Below, piece after piece: positions 1 to 9,715 of a stretch of DNA of 64,000 nt. A model generated the notes under the pieces. That model worked only from the letters and a program-made list of their open reading frames with translations, had not been told where the DNA came from and did not search any database. The stretch's first letter is position 1; each line of letters begins with the position of its first letter. The DNA lies in contig JAULJL010000024.1 in NCBI GenBank assembly GCA_030761205.1, forward strand, positions 20,516,126-20,580,125. Reading direction: 5' to 3'. The translations under genes and the position numbers were made by a program. The stretch is from Fremontodendron californicum (taxonomy: Eukaryota; Streptophyta; Magnoliopsida; Malvales; Malvaceae).

Positions 1-660
1 TAAATAAATGAATAGCAAAAAAGGACATGAGTCACCTTATTTAGTACATGAGTTGGCATTTTTGGCCAATGGGAGCCATTCTTAGAGGAGGATCATTGGC
101 TAAAGCATGTGATGTTGCCAAGTGGCCAAAAAAGAAGACACTAGAATATTCAAGAGGTATTTTTGGCCAAGAGAGAAGAAAAGGGGATAAGGAAGACCAA
201 GTGGCATAGATACAAATAGGTGGACAGTTTTCAAGAGCAAACGACATGAGTCATCTTATTTAGTACATGAGATGGCGTTTTTGGCCAATGAAGAGCACTC
301 TTAGTGATCAAGTAGGAATGCCATTGGCTAGCCAATGGATGGTGTTTTAATGAGTAAGGATTAAATCTCATTGGCTAGGCAACATGATGAAGCCAAGTGG
401 CTAAAAAAAAATTGAGGAGAGATGGAGATGGAAGAGGCCATTCGGCCAAGCATGTAAAGGCAAAGGGGGGAAGATATTTTGAGACATTCATACTTCATTT
501 TGAGAGCACAAGGCAGTAGCTAAACATTCCTAAGGAGAAAAAGAAAGGAAGAGAGAAAAAGAAGGAATGAGGAGAAGGTTGAGAGGTCTTTGGTAAAGCT
601 TACCAAGGTAGCTTCCTTTTTTTTTCTTGTTCTTTGTTTTTCTATTCATTTTATGTTCTT

Positions 661-683
661 TTCTTCTTCTTCTTCTTCTTCTT
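661..683. repeat. (TTC)n microsatellite in LTR A
   Basis: About seven uninterrupted ttc units in a pyrimidine-rich tract. It produces spurious Arg/Lys-rich and Leu/Phe-rich reading frames on the two strands. Confidence 0.85.
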
Positions 684-2072
684 TTATGTATGATTTTAAT
701 TTCCTTTTCTTCAAAACAAAAGGTTTCAAAAAGGGTTTCAAATGAGTTTTTCTTTTCCTCTTCTCTTTTTCTAGAAAACAAAGTTTTCACAATTTTTTTT
801 TCCTTTCTTTCAAAGGTGGCCGAAACTTGGGTTGTTCTTTGGTGATATTTCCTTTGTTGCTTCATGCTTCATATTTGATATATAATGCTTGTTGGTCTGT
901 TGGATTATTTGATGCCATTTTCTCCTTGTTTTCTTCTTGAAATGTTAAGGTTATGAGCTTGATGATCTTGGTTTCTACCACATGATGGTTAGACCGGATT
1001 AACATCCAAGAGGCCAACCTTGAGCCAACCTTTGTTCTTGTTGTTTATCTATGATTTTTCTTATATATTGTCATCTTCATGTACATACCTTGCTGAACAT
1101 AATTGATTGTGTAGCATTCTGCTTGTTACATATTTATTTTCTCTTTGAAAAGAATGATTATGAGCTTGATGATCTTGGTTTCTACCAAGTGATGGCTAAG
1201 CCGGATTCACATAAAAGAGGCTAGCCTTGAGCCAATCATTTTTGTTTGCTGTAAATCATGTTTTCAAACCATTTTCGGGATAATTTTGGTTAAGATCAAC
1301 CAATGTTCCATACCAAAATCTTGATTTCAAACTAGTTGGAAAAAGCAATGTTTAAAGGTTGGATTTGCTGGTTTCGGGAAATATTATTCCTATGCATTTT
1401 TTGTCCAAATAAAAAATGTTTCAACCTCATTTATTATACCCTTATATGAGTCCATGGTTAAAATTTCAGATTTTTTTGAATATTTTTTAAGGGTTTAAAA
1501 AATATTTTAGTAAAACCGGGTTTTTGGAGTTAAAACAAGCTTTAAAGCTAGCAAAGGTTTCAGTGTCTTACACAAAGAGGGAGAGGCTAGCCGAGACCCT
1601 TCTGTTTAGATGTTGTTTTCATGGTCTTTTAAAGTTTAAAAATAGGTTTTAAGAAATCGGATCATGGGTAGGTAAAACGAGCTTCAAAACCAAGCAAAAA
1701 ACTTGGATTTTTACACTTAGACCATTTGACTACTTTGGTCTTTCTTTCAAAAAAATTGCATCATTTGTTTAATTTGTTTTGGCTTTCAAAATGTTTTCAT
1801 TCAAGGTTTGTTTAAAGGTATTCGGATGTCAAGCAATGGCATTCGGATGTCCCCTTAATCCGAGCAAAAATTCGTGCCCAAAATCTTTCGATTTTAAAAT
1901 CCAATTTAAATTTCTTTCAAAGGTAGTCGGACATTTTTTTAGGTGTTCGGATATTCTCTCTTCAAGATATAAACTCATTTCGTTTTTAATGCATTTCATA
2001 TTTAAAAATTTATTTTTCTTTAGCATAAAAATGTGCTTTTTCGATCTCATAAGCATTTGACGAAAATTATTT

Positions 2073-2770
2073 CTTAATCTCCGTCGGGTTGTCGGGGAGG
2101 TTAAGAAATTATCCAACGCACGTGTTTATGAAATCATAAAGTACAACTTTTTTTTTTTTTACTTATGTATGTTATATGAAAGAATTATTTTCCTAGCTTT
2201 GTCGCGTTTGCCGGGGAGTACGATAATTTTCCGACATATGACGGTGTAATTCCACAAAGAAAATCCATGAAAAAGAATTTTAACACAATGATGTTTGCAT
2301 ATTCTATATTCATGCATATTCCGTGATTAGGTCATTTAATAATTGATGTCCATGTTGCTATCTTGATCATGATATTTTGATGGATATGCATATTTTATGA
2401 TGATGTCATTTAATAATTGATGCCCATATGAATTTTTTTTACGTGCCATGTCATGAACATACTATGTCATAGTAAATTTTATGTTATGCCATGATAAATT
2501 TATATGTTATATGATTTATGTTCGTATTTAAATAATGTTTGCATATTCATGACTATTTAAATGAATTTAATTGCATAATAAAAAGTAATGTTTTTTTTTT
2601 TCGTAAATAAGGCAATATCTCTAGGTTAATATAATTAATGAATCCTCCACCGGGTTGCTGGGGAGTCTTCATCAATTATTATTAACAAAGGAATACCCTT
2701 CTAAATGGAGAATGATCCGGAGAATTTCAAAATAATAAAAATTCTATATTTTGTCGATTTGCCTGGGAAT
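2073..2770 (+). repeat. Recurrent GC-loop hairpin modules in LTR A
   Basis: Four related GC-rich motifs sit in otherwise AT-rich sequence at 2081-2100, 2201-2220, 2649-2665 and 2752-2770. Each is a variant of ccgggttgctgggga. The first is bracketed by an inverted repeat (cttaatctcc at 2073, ggaggttaag ending 2105), the third by atgaatcctcc and ggggagtcttcat (2638-2672). Similar modules recur in every giant LTR of the window. The core also resembles plant primer-binding sites, but none is placed next to an LTR end. Function unknown. Confidence 0.6.
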
Positions 2771-3236
2771 ATAAAAAATTTCGTAATAATAAATTCTGAA
2801 TCATTCTCAAAATAATATGACCATTTTTAAAGGGAATTATTTTTAAATATTGAATATGAAACCGACTTTGATCGAGACTTCAAGATAACATGTGATTAAT
2901 AAGGTACCATTTTATACAGGTATTGTGGGGGTGCTAATCCTTCCTCGTGACGTAACCGACTTCCGAACCCGCTTTTGTTTTCTATATGGTTCAAAGCGCA
3001 TACTTCAAAATTGGTTTCTTAAAATATTTTACTTAATTTTAAACTTTTTTATTTATTTATAAAAAACGGTTTTAATAGGTGACCGATCACACCTAGCCAA
3101 GAAAAGATCGGTGAGACTCCCTTTTTTCGAGGTTGTTTTGAAACCCTCACTTTATTAATAAGGAACTATCTCTTTTTTCCTCTTCCCCTCTTTTAACATC
3201 ATTTAACGGGTCCGCGAAAGACACGTTATGATAGCT

Positions 3237-3252
3237 TGGCGACTCCGCTCGG
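3237..3252 (+). other. Primer-binding site of element A
   Basis: tggcgactccgctcgg begins three bases after the LTR end. Element B has the homologous tggcaactctgctgggg two to three bases after its LTR. The position and the tgg start, which pairs with the CCA end of a tRNA, fit a minus-strand primer site. I cannot name the tRNA with certainty. Confidence 0.75.
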
Positions 3253-4093
3253 AACACTTAGAGAGTTAGGCCTAAAATTATTCATGTGTTATCGAAAGTC
3301 TCGGTTTGTTAGGTTTAATCGGTATATAATTATAATTCCCATATTTTTTAAATAAAGAGGATTTTTTTTCTTAAATAATAAAATATTTTCATATATGTTC
3401 ATGTTCATGTACATGCACATTATTATTATTCTCTGGTTATTTAATGTTGTATATTGCTCTCTGGTTAATTATTGATTTACCTTATTTAAATTGTTGGGGT
3501 ATTTAGAATAAGGGTTGTAGAGTCAGTGATGAAAGGTTTGGTTGTTCCTCCTCACACACTACACCTGCATTTGCATAACATGGAGCCCTTATACCCGGGT
3601 TCTGTTCCCTTTAGGTAAAAGTAAAGTAACTACGCTCTCGTGAGGTGATAACCTCTGCATGGACTAGAGAAACACTTCTGGAGTATTAAAGCACCTATGC
3701 TTTCGTGAGGTGATAACCTTCGCATAAACCTGGAAAATATACTCCAACAAATTGAACCCTTTAAATCGGGGTGCCTTACTAGCCTTCACAGGTGACAATG
3801 GAGAGAATTTGGGGCATTTAGAATCTAATTTAACCTTATATAATGACCTGTATAAAACCAACCTAGGTAGAGCCACGTCGAATTTCTGATTAGATATCCT
3901 AAAGTTAGGGACTCGGAAGGACGTTTCTAACTTGTTGCTACTTATTTTATGCCAATATTATAATGTTTTAACTTTATTATACCCCTGTACTGACTGGTGT
4001 TTTTTGTTTGTTTTGTTTTCATTGCATCATCATGATCATTTAGGAGTGTTTGTCTTAAGCCGGGTTCCAATCAGAGAAGTTTTCATTAAAGTC
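3253..4093 (+). other. 5' leader of element A, non-coding
   Basis: This is the untranslated region between primer-binding site and ORF1. It is homologous to the leader of element B at 34565-35426. It contains an imperfect direct duplication of a 28-29-base motif built on cgtgaggtgataacct (3632-3660 and 3697-3724). No coding potential is seen. Confidence 0.65.
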
Positions 4094-4257
4094 ATGGAGC
4101 GTTAAGATCTTTCACCAGTGTTGGTTATTTGCAAGACATACCAAGAGGTCAGAATGGAGTAAGAGAAGAATCAAGATGATAATGGAGACTGCTTGGCCGG
4201 TGACTTCGTGTCCATGCTTCTCGAATTAGTTCATTTGGATTTGGATCAGTGTGATTT
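4094..4257 (+). pseudogene. ORF1 of element A, N-terminal fragment
   Basis: ATG at 4094 matches the start of the homologous ORF1 in element B (34564). A stop follows after three codons and another later, so the frame is dead. The readable part contains DDNGDCL and a Leu-rich stretch ending at the solo LTR insertion, and it is continued at 9716 beyond that LTR. ORF1 lies upstream of gag and is an extra protein of unknown function in Tat/Ogre elements. Confidence 0.6.
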
Positions 4258-4262
4258 GTCAG
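4258..4262 (+). repeat. Target-site duplication gtcag, left copy
   Basis: gtcag at 4258-4262 is repeated exactly at 9711-9715, flanking the solo LTR. A 5-base duplication is what Ty3/gypsy integrases make. Confidence 0.92.
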
Positions 4263-4395
4263 TGTAGACACCTAATTTTGTTCGGACCACTAAAACAGGT
4301 ATTTTTCTTACTAAATTGATGTTTCAAAATGCAAAAAGGTTTTTCTCATCCTGCAGGTGGTACTCCGAGACTTAGTCTAAAAAAGCAGACAGAAA

Positions 4396-4448
4396 AAGTC
4401 AAAATTGAAAAAGTCAACCCCAAAAAGTCAACTAATGAAAAAGTCAAC
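4396..4448 (-). promoter_or_regulatory. W-box (TTGACT) cluster near the start of the solo LTR
   Basis: Four copies of agtcaa (TTGACT on the other strand) lie within about 55 bases, roughly 130 bases inside the LTR start, where the U3 promoter region should be. TTGAC[CT] is the core site of WRKY transcription factors. Equivalent clusters occur in the B, A and C LTRs. The regulatory role is inferred. Confidence 0.5.
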
Positions 4449-4919
4449 CCACTTTCAAAATTAAGATTTTAATTTCAATTGAAAGATGGTGAAAGAATTT
4501 TGATAATCCGAGGTCTACATTGAAAGATATGGAGGTCGAAAGTTGGGTTACAGAATCTCAGTAGAAAGGAAACCCTAGTTCGGGAAATTTGGGAAAAAAT
4601 GCTTGAACGATCAAATTGGTTAAAATTAAAGGTCCCAAATGAAAGATAAGCACTGACCACGGGTAATGGAGAAGCTACTTGAAAGAAAAACTGAAAGAAA
4701 AGTTAATTCGAAAGAAAACCGAGAATTAGGGTTTTTGGTGGATTTCAATGAAATTTGGAAGAATTACAGAAATGCCCCGATAAGACTAAAGCCCCTAATT
4801 CATGAGGAGTGATTAAACAAGGATAACCCAAGGCTTAGTTTCAAGAAAATTTAAAAATCGAACTTGTTTTGAACAAAATCGGGCTTCAGAGGCAAAGGGA
4901 CAAAATTGGAAAATTTGGG

Positions 4920-5700
4920 AAAAATAGCAAATAAACTCCAAAAATTCTAAAAATTTGTAGATCTCATTCTTAAATCATCTTGAAGAGATTGGAGAAAGAA
5001 AATCTTGATTCGGAGTTCGTTTGCAAAATGGCCAAATCCTGGGTCCACTATGCAGAAATTCAAAAGGATAAATCCCGAAAAAATAGTAAATGTGCTCCAA
5101 AAATTCTGAAAAATTTTCAGATCTCAATTTGAAATTAATTGGAAGAGATTGGTGAAATAAAATATTGATTCGGAGTTCGTTTGCAAAATGGCCAAATCCC
5201 GGGTCCACTATGCAAAAATTCAAAAGGATAAATCTCGAAAAAATAGTAAACGAGCTCCAAAAATTCTGAAAATTTGCAGATCTCATTCTTAAATTATTTG
5301 GAAGAGATTGAAAAAAGAAAATCTTGATTCAGAGTTCGTTTGCAAAATGGCCAAATCCCGGGCCCACTATGTAGAAATTCAAAAGGATAAATCCCGAAAA
5401 AATAGCAAATGAGTTCCAAAAATTATGAAAACTTCCAGATCACACTTTTAAATTATTTGGAATAGATTGGTGAAGAAAAATCTGGATTTGGAGCTCGTTT
5501 AAAATTGGTGAAAGTTTGGGTGCATAAAAGGGCAATTTTGGAAGAAAAAATCCAAATAAATAGCAAATGTACTCGAAAATTTTTGAAAACTTCCAGAATT
5601 CAATTTTTTATTATTATTTCGGAAGTACTGAAAAAAGAAAATTTGAATTTGGAGTCCGTTTGCTATTTATTTAGGTTCGGGGGTCAAAAAGGTTATTTTA
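4920..5700 (+). repeat. 160-base tandem repeat inside the solo LTR (about 5 units)
   Basis: The phrase ggagttcgtttgcaaaatgg and variants recur at about 5011, 5171, 5330, 5489 and 5649, giving a steady spacing of 159-160 bases. Each unit also carries cagatctcattcttaaat and ccaaaaattctgaaaa. Units drift toward the right. The B LTRs hold the same array. Confidence 0.85.
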
Positions 5701-7009
5701 CCGAAAAAATCAAAAAGGGCAAATTTGTAATTAAGAAAAATATGAAAGAAGAAGGAATTGCTGGGATTTTACCTCCTTTGATCAGCCAGCATAGAAAAAA
5801 AAGAAGGAGGCTTGATCAATTTAATTCCTTAGTCACTATCAAGCTCACTTGCTACCACTAGTACCTTGCAAATGGTCCTCCTTTCATCCATTGGCTTAGG
5901 TGCCTTGCAGAAAAGTTGAATGCACCATCCAATGGCCAAGTTTAAATGCCAAGATGACATTTTTATTTTTCATGAAAGAACCCTCATCTAATGGCCAAGA
6001 ATGGAAGAAAAAAGATGAGCACAATTCATCCAAAGGTGGGCATCCATTCGGCCAAGCAAGGGAGTGCATGGGATTGTCTCTTTTCATCCAATAGCTTATG
6101 CCATCTACAAGGGTTGAGTACACATGTTAAGGGCTGGATTTAATCTACAAGATGTCATTTTTATGTTGTCCTCATCCAATGACCAAGAATGGAAGAGCAC
6201 AACTCATCCAAGGGTAGGCACTCAAAGGGCCAAGCAAGGGAGTGCATGAGATTGGTCCTCTTTTTCATCTAAGGGCTGAGGTTATTACAAGGGCTGAGTA
6301 CACATCTTAAGGCTGCTATCAATTGGCAAGATGACATTTTTATGTTGTCATGAAAATATCTTAATCTAAGGGACATGATTGGAGGAGAAAAAGTGCAAAA
6401 ATCCATCCTATGGTGGAGGGGCCATTCAGCCAAGGCTAAGAGAGGGGGGGAATGTTTTATTTTCCTGAAGTGGCTGAGCATTTGAGAGGGGAAGTCAGTA
6501 GCTAATTGATAAAAAAAAAGGTTTTTGAAAGAAAGGAAGAAAAGCTTTTGTTAAGGTAGCCATTCTACCATTGCAACTACATTTTTTGTTCTTCTTCCTA
6601 ATGCTTTATTTCTTGTTTTCCATGTGATTTCCTACCTTTTTTTTTTTTACATCTTTCTTGTTGTTCTTGCTTTTCAAAAAATAAATAAAACAATGGTTAG
6701 GCTTCATGATCTTGATGAAAATCAAGTGATAATGGTTAGGGTGGGCTTTGTCTAATATACCAACCATGGAGCTCATCTCCATTTTTTTTCTTACCTTAGT
6801 TATTTTTTATGATTTTGAGATTGAAAAGGCTTCATGACCTAGATGAAAATCAAGAGGTAATGGTTAGGGGGGCTTTCTCCAATGTACCAACCATGGAGCT
6901 CATCTCTTTGTTATTTATTTGCTTACTTTAACTTGCATATTCTATTATTGTTTATCTTTATGTATATTTATATTCTTGCTAACCATCTTGTTCTTTTGAC
7001 TTATGTCAT

Positions 7010-9000
7010 ATTTTTGCATCTTGAGGCTATTGTCATATAGTTTAGGCCATTTTCATTTTTCATATCATCTTCCATAGCATTTAGTTAGGTCATTTTACAT
7101 GACATTTGTCACAACACTTTGGTTCCTAGACCATTCGGCCATGTGTATTTTCTTTAAGCATTATGCCATTTTCATATGCCATGTTATTTTTCCATGACAT
7201 TTAGACATTATGCCATTTTCATATGCCATGTCATTTAGCTTTAGGCCATTTTTACTATTCCATGTCATTTAAGTTTAGGTCATTTTATTATTCTATGTCA
7301 TTTTACATGTCATTTAGCTTTAGACCATTTTCATTATTCCATGTCATTTTACATGTCATTTAAGCATTAGGTTATTTTCATATGCCATGTTGTTCCATGA
7401 CATTTAGACATTAGGCCATTTTCATATGCCATGTCGTTTCCCATGTCATTTAGGCATTAGGCCATTTTCATTATTTTTAATGTCATTTGCCATGTCATTT
7501 AGACACTAGTTCATGCATGTTAAGTTAGGATAACATTTATTGCCATGCAAACTCATGCTAGGCATCTAGGTTATTTATGCCATGCTTTTTCCATATCACT
7601 TAGGCTTTCAACCATGCATTTCATGCATTCACTTTGATATATTTTCATGCATTTCATGTCATGCCACATGATATATGACTTAGGCCAATTAATGGCTCAA
7701 AGTCATGCTCACTTGAGCATACTTGTGAAAAATTAAAGGGTTATCAAATTGATTATTTTACCTTTGTGATTTTTTTTACTTAGCCAATTCTTGTCCAAGG
7801 TTTTTAAATGTTTTATCTACTGTTTGTAGGCATTTATGAGAGTCTCCAAAATTTTTACTTTGATTTTTAAATGTTTTTATCAAAAGCAAAAAAATGTGTT
7901 TTGGCAAAACAGTTTTTCATCTAGTACTCGTACTTTCCCAATTTTTCTGGGTAGTCATCTTTAATAAAAAAAATTAAGCCAATATTGTATCATGTATTTT
8001 TACATGTTCTGAGTCTCCGGTATTCTTTTAGATGTTTTTGAATTTTTAAAAATAGGCTAAAAAATAGTGTGTCAAAACCGGACAGTAGAGGTAGATTTGA
8101 ATTCAAAAGAAAAACAATTGTTGAATTTGGTTAAGGCATTTAGAGGGGGTTGGTTAGAAGCTTTAGCTACTGTCTTAAGATAGTTTCTAAGTATTTTTAA
8201 AATTTAAAAATGACTTTATAAATCTCGGGTTAAGGATGGTGAAGTCCGAGATTTTAAACTTAGAAAATTAGAGCCATTTTTCAAAGGTTTTGGCTAAGGT
8301 TTTAATATTTATTCAAGTCTTTAAAATTGTTTTCAAACAATCACAAAGTTTTTTTTTGTTTTAGAAAATTTAATTTGATATATTTTCCTAAGGTAGCCGG
8401 ATATCTTTTTAGATATACGGATTTCCTTATTTAAAGGAAAAAATATTTTTTCATGCATTGCATTTTCCATGTTCATGCATTTTATTTAATATGTGATTTT
8501 TTCTATGATATTTTTCTATGGTATTATTATTATTTTGATTCACTTTTTTATGATGATTATTGTTTTCCATATGGTTTTGAATATTTCATGCTATCCTATG
8601 CTTTTTATTTTAGTTATTTATTGTTGTCACATTATTTAGCATATACTATGTTCATGCATGTATTATTTTATTTTCATGCATATTCCATGATAGCATTATA
8701 TTATGTTTCATGTCATTTCATGTCACTTAGATCTTATTCCATGTCATTTAGGTTATATTATTTAGAATATGCCATGTCATTTTAAATCATTTTATTTCAT
8801 TTAGAATATATCATGTTACCTAGGTCATTTCATTTCATATAGAATATATTATTTCATTTAGGATGTTTCATTTCACTTAGAATATACCATGAAACTTAGG
8901 ATTTTTCATTTCATCTAGAATATACTATGCCATTTAAATTATATCATATCATTTAGGTTGCATTATATTATCTAGACTTTGCTATGTCATTTTATTTATG
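7010..9000 (+). repeat. Degenerate CAT-rich repeats in the solo LTR
   Basis: Between 7020 and 7620 short phrases such as ggccattttcatatgcca and catgtcatttagg are reiterated many times with variation. A second block at 8690-9000 repeats catttcatttagaatata. Reverse-strand counterparts lie at 13690-14000 and 36170-36480 in the B LTRs. They look like decayed 20-40-base tandem units. No gene is visible. Confidence 0.6.
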
Positions 9001-9090
9001 TCACACATGTTCATATTCATTTTTTTAAAATGTTTTGAAAAAGATAATGATTTTCAATAAAATAAAGATATTCCCGAGTTAAAATAATTC

Positions 9091-9230
9091 ATGAGTTCTC
9101 TGCCGGGTTTGCTGGGGAGAATATCATCAATTATCATTAATAACGGAATATCTTCTTTAAAATGAGAATAATTCGGAAATTTTCAAAGTTCATAAAAATT
9201 TCTATATTTTGCCACGTTTGCTGGGGAATA
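9091..9230 (+). repeat. Two GC-loop hairpin modules in the solo LTR
   Basis: tgccgggtttgctggggaga at 9101-9120 is flanked by atgagttctc on the left and gagaatatcat on the right, which can pair. gccacgtttgctggggaat at 9211-9229 is flanked by tatatttt and aatata. Both are homologous in position to modules in the other LTRs. Confidence 0.55.
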
Positions 9231-9710
9231 TAAAAAAAAATTGAATTAATAAATTCCGGATCACTTTCAATTAAAAAATGGAATTATTTTTCTTTAAATT
9301 GGGAATTAACTTGAAATACTAAATTAAAAATTGACTTTTTACCGAGACTCGAGATAACACACGATTAATAAGGTACCATTTTTATACGGGCGTTATGGGG
9401 GTGCTAGTCCTTCCCCACACGTAACCGAGTCCCAAACCCGCTTCTTTGATTTCTATGGTTTAAAATGCAGACTTGAAATTGGTTTTAAAAAAGTTTTAAT
9501 TAATTTGAAAATGTTTCACAAAGCCAGTTTTAATAGGTGACCGATCACATCTAGCTAAAAAAGATTGGTGGTGACTCCATGTCTTTTTCAAGGTCATTTT
9601 CAAAACCTTCATTTTTCTAGAGGAATTAAGTCGACTTTTTCTTGGTTTTTTTAGTGTCACACTTAATTAATAAGAAAGTCTTGTGATAAGACTTGTTATA
9701 GGTTGCGACA

Positions 9711-9715
9711 GTCAG
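9711..9715 (+). repeat. Target-site duplication gtcag, right copy
   Basis: Exact copy of 4258-4262, adjoining the ...gcgaca end of the solo LTR. ORF1 of element A resumes immediately afterwards. Confidence 0.92.

Larger units (their letters stand above)
1..3233 (+). repeat. 5' LTR of element A (start lies before the window)
   Basis: Window base 1 aligns with about 48683 in the 3' LTR of A, which starts at 47872, so roughly 0.8 kb of this LTR should lie upstream. Shared landmarks include the segment ending gtacatgagtt near 50, a Thr-codon-free AT-rich block around 1280-2000, and the cttaatctcc hairpin at 2073. The LTR ends at 3233, where ...gttatgata stands in place of the usual ...aca, directly before the primer-binding site. 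Bases 53 to about 1230 have no counterpart in the 3' LTR, which has lost about 1.2 kb here. No gene is seen; short open frames are AT-rich accidents. Confidence 0.8.
4263..9710 (+). mobile_element. Giant solo LTR (5.4 kb) of the element-B family
   Basis: It starts tgtagacacctaattttgtt and ends ggttgcgaca, so it has the TG...CA termini of LTRs. It is 5448 bases long and flanked by a perfect 5-base duplication. The same sequence in reverse orientation forms both LTRs of element B. No internal region is attached, so it is a solo LTR produced by recombination between the two LTRs of a former full-length copy. It contains W-box clusters, a 160-base tandem array, CAT-rich degenerate repeats and hairpin modules. 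It is longer than the B LTRs partly because of duplicated segments around 5860-6310 (variants of caagggctgagtacacat). Open frames inside it, including one of 110 codons at 8453, are AT-rich accidents. Confidence 0.93.

Noticed and set aside
530..865. Arg/Lys-rich frame and overlapping Leu/Phe-rich frame
   Set aside because: Both are translations of the TTC microsatellite and neighbouring pyrimidine tract in LTR A.
2081..2220. Hairpin cores as functional primer-binding sites of further nested elements
   Set aside because: No LTR end directly precedes them and no coding region follows, so they are LTR-internal modules.
5505..5861. A 118-codon Lys-rich frame in the solo LTR
   Set aside because: It crosses the end of the 160-base array and is interrupted in both B LTRs, so it is not a conserved gene.
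8453..8785. A 110-codon open frame rich in Tyr, Phe and Leu
   Set aside because: It lies inside the solo LTR in CAT/TAT-rich degenerate repeats; composition explains it and the homologous LTRs do not keep it.
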